Made by a program: the position numbers and the translations under genes. Below are positions 9,393 to 19,025 of a DNA stretch of 64,000 nt, in pieces (within the stretch, counting starts at the first letter, position 1; each line of letters starts with the position of its first letter). The notes under the pieces were generated by a model. It ran no database searches and had not been told where the DNA came from. It was given only the letters and a program-made list of their open reading frames with translations. Origin of the DNA: Symsagittifera roscoffensis. Lineage: Eukaryota > Xenacoelomorpha > Acoela > Convolutidae. The stretch is taken from NCBI RefSeq assembly GCF_963678635.1, contig NC_087062.1, positions 59,871,584 through 59,935,583 on the forward strand. The letters are read 5' to 3'.

Positions 9393-9665
9393 CTAAAACT
9401 CTAGCTGACCTTTCAACCAGTTTTTTAAAAGTCTATCCTGTCTTTCCGAAAGTTTTTCAAGCTTTCTCTTGTGTCGGCTTATCCGGTTATTGACACTACA
9501 CCTTGCTTGTTGGTTCAGATAGAATATTACCGAAGGCCACCACTTCTCATCTATACCCCTTCTCACTACCTCTCTTGCTTTTACTAGGTTAATCGATGCC
9601 TTGGCCCTATCTGCATTTGCCTGGCTTATCTCAGATCTCAAGAGTCTCAGTTGGAAGCTGTGCAC
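9393..9665 (-). CDS. PLE N-terminal helical domain (unit 3)
   Basis: 90-residue frame homologous to the other units. A one-base loss near 9680 breaks the MPDNGVFSD start, so the frame opens at an internal methionine (MHSFQL). WWPSVIFYLN and the basic helix are kept. Confidence 0.7.
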   Translation of the reverse strand: MHSFQLRLLRSEISQANADRAKASINLVKAREVVRRGIDEKWWPSVIFYLNQQARCSVNNRISRHKRKLEKLSERQDRLLKNWLKGQLEF

Positions 9666-10961
9666 CGCTTGATCCGAAAAACACCGTTATCAGGCACGCG
9701 AAACCGTAAAAAATCTGGAACATATTAAATCGCGGCTAAAAGTTATTAAATAGTTTCATGTGATATGATACGCTCATAATGGTACGCTTCTAAGAAGAAG
9801 GCCCGGTACGGGATTATAGAGACAAGCTGGTCAAGCCGCGATACTCCCCCTCTACCCGGATATCCCCGCCGGAACCTCCACCCTTAAAAAACCAGGATGT
9901 AATCGCTTTCATTTCTTTTTTGTTATTTGTTTTTAAAATCCATATCTCTACAATCCATCTATTCTTTCTCTTTTTTTGCGTCTTTTGTACCCTGTTTAGT
10001 GAATCTACGTGCCGAACACAGGCCGAAGTGGCTACCCAAAAGAAAAAGGAAACTGGTAAAAGGAACCTCGAGGACCAAGTACTGCAGCCCCAAAGGTGTC
10101 GGAGCCACGGTTCACTCGTACAGAGGTGCAAAGCTGGTCGTGTAACATTCGCCCGGAAGTACATATCGACGGGAAAAAAGATAGGTTCTGAAACGACTGG
10201 CTTGCGTCTAAACACAGCTCTACATGCTTTTCACCGTCTTTGCCAAAGCCAGTTCTTTCGGTGGTTTTCCTAACATTGGGTCGACAAAAACGTTACTGCC
10301 TCTGGCTTCGGTCAAAACACTCAAATTAACTTGATTATATGCAAGAATAGTGAGCTCATGGCTGGGTCTCAGTATCCCCAGACCACTAATTCACAGGTAG
10401 TTTCCTCGGATGTAAAAAGACGGAAAGATGGCTTGTTTTATTCACGAGTACTCCCTGAATTATGGTTTGATCCCTTAAAACTTCAACAGCAAACGACCTC
10501 TTTTTTCCGGAATTTCAATTTGCCCTGATAGGTAATTACTATTCTGTGTTGCCAAGAGCAAAGCGCTACTTGAGTTTGAAATTGTTTTTTAGAAAATACT
10601 GGTTTAGCCTAATTGTTGTGATAAATATAAAAAATTTAAAATATTAATTCAAACGTTTTCGCACATTTTGTGCATCATCAGGATTAAAAATTTTTTACAA
10701 AATTTACAAAACGATCAAAGTTCTGAAAAATGAGAAACATGTCTTAAAAGGCTCTAAAACTTTTTAATCAATCAAATTTGAACAACTGTACTTACATAAT
10801 ATAATTACGTAATCATGATTAACATTTTCTTGTAAATTTCTGAGATTTTTTAGTTTTTTGTTCTTTCATGGTTATACATTTTCGATTTGGGAAAATGTTT
10901 GATTCTGACATGTCAGTTTTTTTGTTTTTTAGCCATGTTATACATAGACGATAATTTTAGA
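9666..10961 (-). other. PLE spacer (unit 3) ending at an LTR
   Basis: Same block order as other spacers: both-strand-open block (about 9814-10215), hammerhead-like motif at 10651-10683, AT-rich tail. It breaks off at ataattttaga, where the LTR starting TGTTAA begins. No other gene seen. Confidence 0.7.
10651..10683 (-). ncRNA. Hammerhead-ribozyme-like motif (unit 3 spacer)
   Basis: Identical core to the unit 2 motif (CTGATGA, GCAC/GTGC helix, GAAA, ACGT). The flanks are A/T rich, so helix I would be weak. Confidence 0.5.
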
Positions 10962-11492
10962 TGTTAATTGAATTCAACTCTGGACATCTCCAGAAAGCTA
11001 AAAATTTATAAAATACAGTTTGAGTTCTCCTCCCGAGACCCCTCCGGATTCTGGAATCCGGGGAAATAACGTCCTTATTTCTTTAAGGAAGGCTGGACAC
11101 GTCGTCCCAACACCCTTCCTCGTTCGTGTGAATTGCTCGGTAACGGTTGAAGCGGCACAATCGTTACAACTCGGAGAGGTTCCTGACAATTTCCAATTCT
11201 ATCTGTCGTTATTTCTTCGTAGTTGTTTCTACTGCAACTACTGTTGTTCTGTTTTTCCTCAGTTTTTTCTCCATAATGGCCGTTTCAGCATTTCTCAGAA
11301 ATGTGACTTCACAATTCAAAACTTTAAACATTCAAAAAACCAGAATATTCTGACCTTCACGGTTTGTCTAATCGTTCAAATAACGTTGCTAATCCGTTAA
11401 AACCATTAATCTTCCAGGTCAGATGTTCTTTTCTGGTCGATAAAAATTCGAATACGAAATTGCATTTTCGTACATTCTGGTCGAATGTCACA
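10962..11492 (-). repeat. Putative LTR (copy A), TGT...ACA, 531 bp
   Basis: This block occurs three times in the window (also 33387-33737 and 57912-58440). All copies begin TGT and end ACA, the classical LTR termini. On the minus strand it directly follows the 3' end of the accessory coding region, and the bases just before it read TCCGGGGAG, a short polypurine-like tract. It would thus be the 3' LTR of a minus-strand element. It holds the motif gacccctccggattc and an 18-bp hairpin at 11044-11061. No 5' partner is attached to copy A. Confidence 0.65.
11044..11061. other. Perfect 8-bp inverted repeat within LTR
   Basis: ccggattc-tg-gaatccgg, a hairpin inside the putative LTR that overlaps the gacccctccggatt motif shared with the minisatellite at 53640-55680. 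The copies at 33387 and 57912 have it slightly degraded. Confidence 0.6.
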
Positions 11493-12548
11493 TACTCCCC
11501 GGACAACCCGGTCAATGTCCTCATTGAGTCTCGTAGTCTTCATCAATTTGGTACAGTGTCATCGAACAGAATTTACAAAATGCACGAAATCACTCTTATC
11601 CACGTCATATCGACACACTACAGAATATAAATGGCATCATACTACACTATTATAGCCTTCCAAATTCTTTCACCAATCTGGATTTTCGAGGATATACTTA
11701 AGATAAAACATCTTTTTAGACTTCCAATGTCTATGTCCCGACTTAAAATTTTTTCTCCTAGGCTTAAAAGTGTGGGAACGCTGGACAGTCCTGCCAACCC
11801 ACAAACTAAAACTATCCTACTATGGTTTTTCCCTACGGAAATTTAGTTGTTACTGGTCCTGAATAATAAAACCAAGGAACTCTGTGGTTAGAAGGAACAA
11901 GGAAATAATCTCCTTCTTCAAGAGATTACCCAAGCCTTTCATGTCACCACAAAGTGATCAGTTGTCCTAGTTGATTAAAAACAATCATGCAGGCTGCAAT
12001 ATATTAATATATTCTCCACTCAAGCCTTTCTAAATAAATAGTAATTTTCTCTAAAACCACTAACTAAAATCATAATGCAAATTTATTAATGCAACAAATT
12101 CTTTAATCTTCAGAACTCAACTAATTGTTTTCTTTTCAGTTTCAATTGCAAACTTAGTTGCTTTGTTTCTCATTTGAGGTTTTTGTCACATACAAAACAA
12201 TTCTGAGTTTTAACATCTTCTCTTTCGTCGCTTCTATGTTTCTTCCTTTTTTCGTCGTTTAGAAGTTCTAAAACTTCTAAATTCTTCTAACTTTCTTTCT
12301 TTTTGCATCTTGTTTTACGGCCATTTGTCAATGTTCCATCTCTTCCTCCTGCGGCATTGACTCCGCACTTTCAGTCTCTGTGTCTTGCAACACGTCGGTA
12401 GCTATTCTGACGCTGTTGGAAGCAGTCCTCCAACACTTCTTCTCTTCTACTCATTGTTTACAACAGGGTAGAGGATCAACGTTAGATTCTCTGTTTCGGC
12501 AGAAGCTGTTGTGGAGGCACAACTTCACGTTTTTCTCCAAGTCTTCCT
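11493..12548 (-). other. Element 3' non-coding region (tandem unit 1)
   Basis: No long frame. On the minus strand a short acidic tail (about 12328-12434, ending EEEMEH then stop) may be the true C-terminus in a shifted frame. A perfect 10-bp hairpin lies at 12258-12281 (loop ctaa). The rest is pyrimidine-rich on the plus strand and recurs in every copy of the element's 3' end. Confidence 0.5.
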
Positions 12549-12955
12549 TCAACATCTCTTCTTTTCCCTTCCGTAACATTCCCTTATTCTAGAAGTTCTC
12601 TTCATGACGGTGGTCACTGCTTTCCGATGAGTTACACAAGCTCGCTTAAAATTTCCTGCTTCAATGTCCAGCTGATACACCCTGCACACTCTGCTGTGTT
12701 TCGAGATATGTTTCTTGGCATACTCGTACAACCATGCAGTCATGTTGGCCTAAACCATGGCATCAGTCTTTTTCTGGCCCATATCTTTTTCACTTCCATC
12801 GGAATGTTCAAGATTTTGCACAATGTCTCAAAAAGATCTAAATCTTTTAGACAATCCAATTCCTGTAACTGTTCTCTCGTCGGGGTCTCCTGTCTATTGT
12901 TTTCCTTTACATGAGCTTCCAGCCATCGTATCGCCATCATAACTCCCACTATCAC
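12549..12955 (-). pseudogene. Unassigned C-terminal region of accessory protein (tandem unit 1)
   Basis: Two short frames (12740-12955 and 12549-12743) correspond to the single 205-residue frame in units 2 and 3, broken here by a base change. Recognisable segments are VGVMMAIRWLEAHVKENNRQ and WLYEYAKKHISKHSRV. No known domain; mostly helical, basic. Confidence 0.5.
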
Positions 12956-13017
12956 TATCGTTATGGGCTGTGATTAGTCTGGTAAACCCATGGAGAGCAG
13001 CTCTCCACAGTCCCAGA

Positions 13018-13956
13018 TCAACACCAGATTACTACGCCCGGGGTACCACCATGTTTGTAGCAAGCAATGGCAGGGAACTCATCATGTGTTGACATGATGC
13101 TACTCCAATTACGTTTTCCCGAAGCTTCCAGTAGTGGTTCCGCTTCCATCATCACTCGGTGGACTTCATCATTCTCATCTACTGCATTGTAAGCCGTGAC
13201 TGTTGATCCTTTCTGATTCTGTCTTTCAAAGTCACTGACGTTCCCACTGGCGTTTCTCATGAACTTCTTTCCCAGTATCGATTCTAAATCCTCTTTAGTT
13301 TTCTCCAGAACTGCTGAGAACATTTTACACAGTAACTCGTAAGATTTTTCTGACATTCTCACTAGTCTTACGCATTTTGGCACTGAGAAGGCTTGATTCA
13401 CTATCGTTCTCGTACTTTTCACATCCACCGCTACAAAATGCACTGGGTATCTGTTTTTGCACATTGGAGCTAATGTCGATTCCACCAAATATCGCGCTCC
13501 CGACGGTCTGCGATAAGTTTCACTGTGCCGGATGTTCATTTCCGCCTCGATCGCTTCCCTCCACTTTCCTATGTGCTTTTGTTCAGTCTGCAAAACTCCT
13601 GGAAACACTTCTACACTGATGGCCGTGACCATCTCATGCTTCTGTTCTAGCTTCAATAGTGACTCTAAAAAACCAAACATGCTGTAGAATTCTAGTGCAG
13701 TCACTAGATTCACCTCATTTCCTCCATGGCAATCTGCAATCAGTTCCGTTTCTTTTTTCGCCTTCATCACAATGTTTCCAAACAATATCATCAATTGCTT
13801 GTGTTGCTTCTCCAGGGTCTTTACGCAATCCAAGACTCCACAGATGTGACCTTTCAGTCCACAGACTTCTGCCAGACAGCTACCAGGTTTGACCCAGTCA
13901 CATACTCCCCGGACAACCCGGTCAATGTCCTCATTGAGTCTCGTAGTCTTCATCAA
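13018..13956 (-). CDS. Unassigned accessory protein segment, chimeric start (tandem unit 1/2 seam)
   Basis: 312-residue frame. Its first 20 or so residues (MMKTTRLNEDIDRVVRGVCD) are translated from 3'-end and LTR-edge DNA created by the tandem seam; from WVKPGSCLAEVCG on it is genuine element protein. It contains cysteine-bearing CGLKGHICGVLDC and helical LEKQHKQLMILFGNIVMKAK. No family recognised. The chimeric start makes independent expression unlikely. Confidence 0.45.
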   Translation of the reverse strand: MMKTTRLNEDIDRVVRGVCDWVKPGSCLAEVCGLKGHICGVLDCVKTLEKQHKQLMILFGNIVMKAKKETELIADCHGGNEVNLVTALEFYSMFGFLESLLKLEQKHEMVTAISVEVFPGVLQTEQKHIGKWREAIEAEMNIRHSETYRRPSGARYLVESTLAPMCKNRYPVHFVAVDVKSTRTIVNQAFSVPKCVRLVRMSEKSYELLCKMFSAVLEKTKEDLESILGKKFMRNASGNVSDFERQNQKGSTVTAYNAVDENDEVHRVMMEAEPLLEASGKRNWSSIMSTHDEFPAIACYKHGGTPGVVIWC

Positions 13957-14858
13957 TATGGTACAGTGTCATCGAACAGAATTTACAAAATGCACGAAAT
14001 CACTCTTATCCACGTCATATCGACTCACTACAAAATATAAATGGCATCATACTACACTATTATAGCCTTCCAAATTCTTTCACCAATCTGGATTTTCGAG
14101 GATATACTTAAGATAAAACATATTTTTAGACTTCCAATGTCTATGTCCCGATTTAAAATTTTTTCTCCTAGGCTTAAAAGTGTGGGAACGCAGGACAGTC
14201 CTGCCAATCCAAAACTAAAACTATCCTACTATGGTTTTTCCCTTCGGAAATTTAGTTATTACTGGTCCTGAATATTAAAACCAAGGAACTCTGTGGTTAG
14301 AAGGAACAATGAAATAATCTCCCTCTTCAAGAGATTACCCAAGCCTTTCATGTCACCACAAAGTGATCAGTTGTCCTAGTTGATTAAAAACAAACATGCA
14401 GGCTGCAATATTTTAATTTATTCTCCACTCAAGCCTTTCTAAATAAATAGTAATTGTCTCTAAAACCACTAACTAAAATCATAATGCAAATTTATAAATG
14501 CAACAAATTCTTTAATCTTCAGAACTCAACTAAATGTTTTTTTTCAGTTTCAATTGCAAACTTAGTTGCTTTGTTTCTCATTTGAGGTTTTTGTCACATA
14601 CAAAACAATTCTGAGTTTTAACATCTTCTCTTTCGTCGCTTCTTTGTTTCTTCCTTTTTTCGTCGTTTAGAAGTTCTAAAACTTCTAAATTCTTCTAATT
14701 TTCTTTCTTTTTGCATCTTGTTTTACGGCCATTTGTCAATGTTCCATCTCTTCCTCCTGCGGCATTGACTCCGCACTTTCAGTCTCTCTGTCTTGCAACA
14801 CGTCGGTAGCTATTCTGACGCTGTTGGGAGCAGTCCTCCAACACTTCTGCTCTTCTAC
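13957..14858 (-). other. Element 3' non-coding region (tandem unit 2)
   Basis: Near-identical repeat of the unit 1 non-coding region, including the acidic-tail frame and the 10-bp hairpin. No other gene. Confidence 0.6.
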
Positions 14859-15476
14859 TCATTGTTTACAACAGGGTAGAGGATCAACGTTAGATTCTCT
14901 GTTTCGGCAGAAGCTGTTGTGGAGGCACAACGTCACGTTTTGCGCCAAGTCTTCCTTCAACATCTCTTCCTTTTCCCTTCCATAACATTCACTTATTCTA
15001 GAAGTTCTCTTCATGGCGGTGGTCACTGCTTTTCGATGAGTTACAAAAGCTCGCTGAAAAGCTCCTGCTCCAATGTCCAGCTGATACACCCTGTACACTC
15101 TGCTGTGTTTCGACATATGCTTCTTGGCATACTCATACAACCATGCAGTTATGTTGGCTCTAAACCATGGCATCAGTCTTCTTTTGGCCCATATCTTTTT
15201 CACTTCCATCGGAATGTTCAAGATTTTGCACATTGTCTCAAAAAGGTCTAAATCTTTTAGACAATCCAATTCCTGTAACTGTTCTCTCGTCGGGGTCTCT
15301 TGTCTATTGTTATCCTTTACATGATCTTCCAGCCATCGTATGGCCATCATAACTCCCACTATCACTATCGTTATGGGCTGTGATGAGTCTGGTAAACCCA
15401 TGGAGAGCAGCTCTCCACAGTCCCAGATCAACACCAGATTACTACGCCCGGGTACCACCATTTTTGTAGCAAGCAA
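14859..15476 (-). CDS. Unassigned C-terminal region of accessory protein (tandem unit 2)
   Basis: 205-residue frame ending NVDPLPCCKQ. A short hydrophobic stretch (ITIVIVGVMMAI) near residue 40 could be a buried helix; it is short for a membrane anchor. The rest is basic and helical. It continues the 15428-16366 frame after a shift in their 48-base overlap. The identical frame in unit 3 shows it is conserved through duplication, but no family is recognised. Confidence 0.5.
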   Translation of the reverse strand: MLATKMVVPGRSNLVLIWDCGELLSMGLPDSSQPITIVIVGVMMAIRWLEDHVKDNNRQETPTREQLQELDCLKDLDLFETMCKILNIPMEVKKIWAKRRLMPWFRANITAWLYEYAKKHMSKHSRVYRVYQLDIGAGAFQRAFVTHRKAVTTAMKRTSRISECYGREKEEMLKEDLAQNVTLCLHNSFCRNRESNVDPLPCCKQ

Positions 15477-16366
15477 TGGCAGGGGAACTCATCATGTGTT
15501 GACATGATGCTCCTCCAATTACGTTTTCCCGAAGCTTCCAGTAGTGGTTCCGCTTCCATCATCACTCGGTGGACTTCATCATTCTCATCTACTGCATTGT
15601 AAGCCGTGACTGTTGATCCTTTCTGATTCTGTCTTTCAAAGTCACTGACGTTCCCACTGGCGTTTCCCATGAACTTCTTTCCCAGTATCGATTCTAAATC
15701 CTCTTTAGTTTTCTCCAGAACTGCTGAGAACATTTTACACAGTAACTCGTAAGATTTTTCTGACATTCTCACTAGTCTTACGCATTTTGGCACTGAGAAG
15801 GCTTGATTCACTATCGTTCTCGTACTTTTCACATCCACCGCTACAAAATGCACTGGGTATCTGTTTTTGCACATTGGAGCTAATGTCGATTCCACCAAAT
15901 ATCGCGCTCCCGACGGTCTGCGATAAGTTTCACTGTGCCGGATGTTCATTTCCGCCTCGATCGCTTCCCTCCACTTTCCTATGTGCTTTTGTTCAGTCTG
16001 CAAAACTCCTGGAAACACTTCTACACTGATGGCCGTGACCATCTCATGCTTCTGTTCTAGCTTCAATAGTGACTCTAAAAAACCAAACATGCTGTAGAAT
16101 TCTAGTGCAGTCACTAGATTCACCTCATTTCCTCCATGGCAATCTGCAATCAGTTCCGTTTCTTTTTTCGCCTTCATCACAATGTTTCCAAACAATATCA
16201 TCAATTGCTTGTGTTGCTTCTCCAGGGTCTTTACGCAATCCAAGACTCCACAGATGTGACCTTTCAGTCCACAGACTTCTGCCAGACAGCTACCAGGTTT
16301 GACCCAGTCACATACTCCCCGGACAACCCGGTCAATGTCCTCATTGAGTCTCGTAGTCTTCATCAA
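15428..16366 (-). CDS. Unassigned accessory protein segment, chimeric start (tandem unit 2/3 seam)
   Basis: 312-residue frame equal to 13018-13956 except for the last residues. The same seam-derived start is present, and the same TGG (Trp) stands where the non-chimeric copies have TGA at the junction before VKPGS. Confidence 0.45.
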   Translation of the reverse strand: MMKTTRLNEDIDRVVRGVCDWVKPGSCLAEVCGLKGHICGVLDCVKTLEKQHKQLMILFGNIVMKAKKETELIADCHGGNEVNLVTALEFYSMFGFLESLLKLEQKHEMVTAISVEVFPGVLQTEQKHIGKWREAIEAEMNIRHSETYRRPSGARYLVESTLAPMCKNRYPVHFVAVDVKSTRTIVNQAFSVPKCVRLVRMSEKSYELLCKMFSAVLEKTKEDLESILGKKFMGNASGNVSDFERQNQKGSTVTAYNAVDENDEVHRVMMEAEPLLEASGKRNWRSIMSTHDEFPCHCLLQKWWYPGVVIWC

Positions 16367-17269
16367 TATGGTACAGTGTCATCGAACAGAATTTACAAAA
16401 TGCACGAAATCACTCTTATCCACGTAATATCGACTCACTACAAAATATAAATGGCATCATACTACACTATTATAGCCTTCCAAATTCTTTCACCAATCTG
16501 GATTTTCGAGGATATACTTAAGATAAAACATATTTTTAGACTTCCAATGTCTATGTCCCGATTTAAAATTTTTTCTCCTAGGCTTAAAAAAGTGGGAACG
16601 CAGGACAGTCCTGCCAATCCAAAACTAAAACTATCCTACTATGGTTTTTCCCTTCGGAAATTTAGTTATTACTGGTCCTGAATATTAAAACCAAGGAACT
16701 CTGTGGTTAGAAGGAACAATGAAATAATCTCCCTCTTCAAGAGATTACCCAAGCCTTTCATGTCACCACAAAGTGATCAGTTGTCCTAGTTGATTAAAAA
16801 CAAACATGCAGGCTGTAATATTTTAATTTATTCTCCACTCAAGCCCTTCTAAATAAATAGTAATTGTCTCTAAACCACTAACTAAAATCATAATGCAAAT
16901 TTATAAATGCAACAAATTCTTTAATCTTCAGAACTCAACTAAATGTTTTTTTTTTCAGTTTCAATTGCAAACTTAGTTGCTTTGTTTCTCATTTGAGGTT
17001 TTTGTCACATACAAAACAATTCTGAGTTTTAACATCTTCTCTTTCGTCGCTTCTTTGTTTCTTCCTTTTTTCGTCGTTTAGAAGTTCTAAAACTTCTAAA
17101 TTCTTCTAATTTTCTTTCTTTTTGCATCTTGTTTTACGGCCATTTGTCAATGTTCCATCTCTTCCTCCTGCGGCATTGACTCCGCACTTTCAGTCTCTCT
17201 GTCTTGCAACACGTCGTTAGCTATTCTGACGCTGTTGGGAGCAGTCCTCCAACACTTCTGCTCTTCTAC
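16367..17269 (-). other. Element 3' non-coding region (tandem unit 3)
   Basis: Repeat of the unit 1 and 2 non-coding region; a few single-base and homopolymer differences only. Confidence 0.6.
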
Positions 17270-17887
17270 TCATTGTTTACAACAGGGTAGAGGATCAACG
17301 TTAGATTCTCTGTTTCGGCAGAAGCTGTTGTGGAGGCACAACGTCACGTTTTGCGCCAAGTCTTCCTTCAACATCTCTTCCTTTTCCCTTCCATAACATT
17401 CACTTATTCTAGAAGTTCTCTTCATGGCGGTGGTCACTGCTTTTCGATGAGTTACAAAAGCTCGCTGAAAAGCTCCTGCTCCAATGTCCAGCTGATACAC
17501 CCTGTACACTCTGCTGTGTTTCGACATATGCTTCTTGGCATACTCATACAACCATGCAGTTATGTTGGCTCTAAACCATGGCATCAGTCTTCTTTTGGCC
17601 CATATCTTTTTCACTTCCATCGGAATGTTCAAGATTTTGCACATTGTCTCAAAAAGGTCTAAATCTTTTAGACAATCCAATTCCTGTAACTGTTCTCTCG
17701 TCGGGGTCTCTTGTCTATTGTTATCCTTTACATGATCTTCCAGCCATCGTATGGCCATCATAACTCCCACTATCACTATCGTTATGGGCTGTGATGAGTC
17801 TGGTAAACCCATGGAGAGCAGCTCTCCACAGTCCCAGATCAACACCAGATTACTACGCCCGGGTACCACCATTTTTGTAGCAAGCAA
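17270..17887 (-). CDS. Unassigned C-terminal region of accessory protein (tandem unit 3)
   Basis: Same 205-residue frame as 14859-15476 with no amino-acid change that I can see. It is the C-terminal part of the copy A accessory protein proper, because unit 3 is continuous with upstream sequence. Confidence 0.5.
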   Translation of the reverse strand: MLATKMVVPGRSNLVLIWDCGELLSMGLPDSSQPITIVIVGVMMAIRWLEDHVKDNNRQETPTREQLQELDCLKDLDLFETMCKILNIPMEVKKIWAKRRLMPWFRANITAWLYEYAKKHMSKHSRVYRVYQLDIGAGAFQRAFVTHRKAVTTAMKRTSRISECYGREKEEMLKEDLAQNVTLCLHNSFCRNRESNVDPLPCCKQ

Positions 17888-18075
17888 TGGCAGGGGAACT
17901 CATCATGTGTTGACATGATGCTCCTCCAATTACGTTTTCCCGAAGCTTCCAGTAGTGGTTCAACTTCCATCATCACTCGGTGGACTTCATCATTCTCATC
18001 TACTGCATTGTAAGCTGTGACTGTTGATCCTTTCTGATTCTGTCTTTCAAAGTCACTGAAGTTCCCACTGGCGTT

Positions 18076-18715
18076 TCACATGAACTTCTTTCCCAGTATC
18101 GATTCTAAATCCTCTTTAGTTTTCTCTGGAACTGCTGAGAACATTTTGCACAGTAACTCGTAAGATTTTTCTGACATTCTCGCTAGTCTTACGCATTTTG
18201 GCACTGAGAAGGCTGGATCCACTATCGTTCTCGTACTTTTCACATCCACCGCTACAAAATGCACTGGGTATCTGCTTTTACACATTGGAGCTAATGTCGA
18301 TCCCGCCAAATATCGCGCTCGCGACGGTCTGCGATAAGTTTCACGGTGCCGGATGTTCATTTCCGCCTCGATCGCTTCCCTCCACTTTCCTATGTGCTTT
18401 TGTTCAGTCTGCAAAACTCCTGGAAACACTTCTACACTGATGGCCGTGACCATCTCATGCTTCTGTTCTAGATTCAATAGTGACTCCAAAAACCAAACAT
18501 GCTGTAGAATTCTAGTGCGGTCACTAGATTCACCTCATTTCCTCCATGGCAATCTGCAATCAGTTCCGTTTCTTTTTTGGCCTTCATCACAATGTTTCCA
18601 ATCAATATCATCAATTGCTTGTGTTGCTTCTCCAGGGTCTTTACGCAATCCAGGACTCCACAGATGTGACCTTTCAGTCCACAGACTTCTGCCAGACAGC
18701 TACCAGGTTTGACTC
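18076..18715 (-). pseudogene. Unassigned accessory protein segment (copy A)
   Basis: Continuation of the accessory protein from VKPGSCLAEVCG to ILGKKFM. A one-base loss near 18490 splits it; the lower part is a 137-residue frame. It differs from the tandem-seam versions by about a dozen residues, so this unit is the most diverged of the three. Confidence 0.45.
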
Positions 18716-19025
18716 AGTCCTCTGGTTCCCAGCCAGGCAACTCTTCCTTATCTTCTCCAATGCCCTTAGAGGCTGTTGTCATCAAATTATAGATGATGTT
18801 CAGGTCACGCAAGTTACAGTCTGAATTCAATTCCCTCTGCAGATCTTGTGTCGCTCGTAATATCGAATCGGCATTGGGACTCGGACACCATGATGATTTC
18901 ATTAGTTCCCACACTACCATCAAACTCGTTCTCAGCAGTTCGTGTGAGAATCCCAATCCAAACTCTACTCGGTTGTCCGATTTTGGCACTGATTGTGCAG
19001 TCAAATTTTCCTCCAAGGCTAGCAA
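18714..19025 (-). pseudogene. Accessory protein segment ending in a shared UGA (copy A)
   Basis: 103-residue frame, probably the true continuation of 18814-20328 after a frameshift around 19015. It ends GWEPED followed by TGA, then VKPGS in the same frame. The same TGA is present at 36104 and 39985, whereas tandem-seam copies read TGG. It may be an inherited stop or a decayed Trp codon. Confidence 0.5.

Larger units (their letters stand above)
7381..10961 (-). mobile_element. Penelope-like element unit 3 (internal deletion)
   Basis: Third unit of the first array: N-terminal domain 9393-9665, RT fingers 8868-9116 and neighbours, RT/PHD 7945-8724, GIY-YIG 7462-7911. About 140 bp of the fingers region are lost at 9153-9180, with a short repeated seam (ggtctgtttc). 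The spacer ends at 10961, where an LTR begins. Confidence 0.9.
11487..18715 (-). repeat. Three tandem copies of a 2410-bp segment (element 3' end)
   Basis: The string gtcacatactccccgg recurs at 11487, 13897 and 16307, exactly 2410 bp apart; the third copy runs into unique element sequence at about 18715. Each unit holds the terminal coding region, the 3' non-coding stretch and the first six bases of the LTR. The seam joins the LTR edge (TGTGAC) to an internal site (GACTGAGTC), sharing about 3-4 bases. Units are almost identical, so the amplification is recent, or it may be an assembly effect. Confidence 0.85.

Noticed and set aside
9405-9450. Link between the PLE deletion seam (cagaccccctccgg) and the minisatellite core (gacccctccgg)
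   Set aside because: The shared string is about 10 bases, and the PLE part derives from its own coding sequence; most likely coincidence.
13018-13956. 312-residue frame as an independent gene
   Set aside because: Its start is created by the tandem seam; the non-tandem counterpart is continuous with upstream coding sequence.
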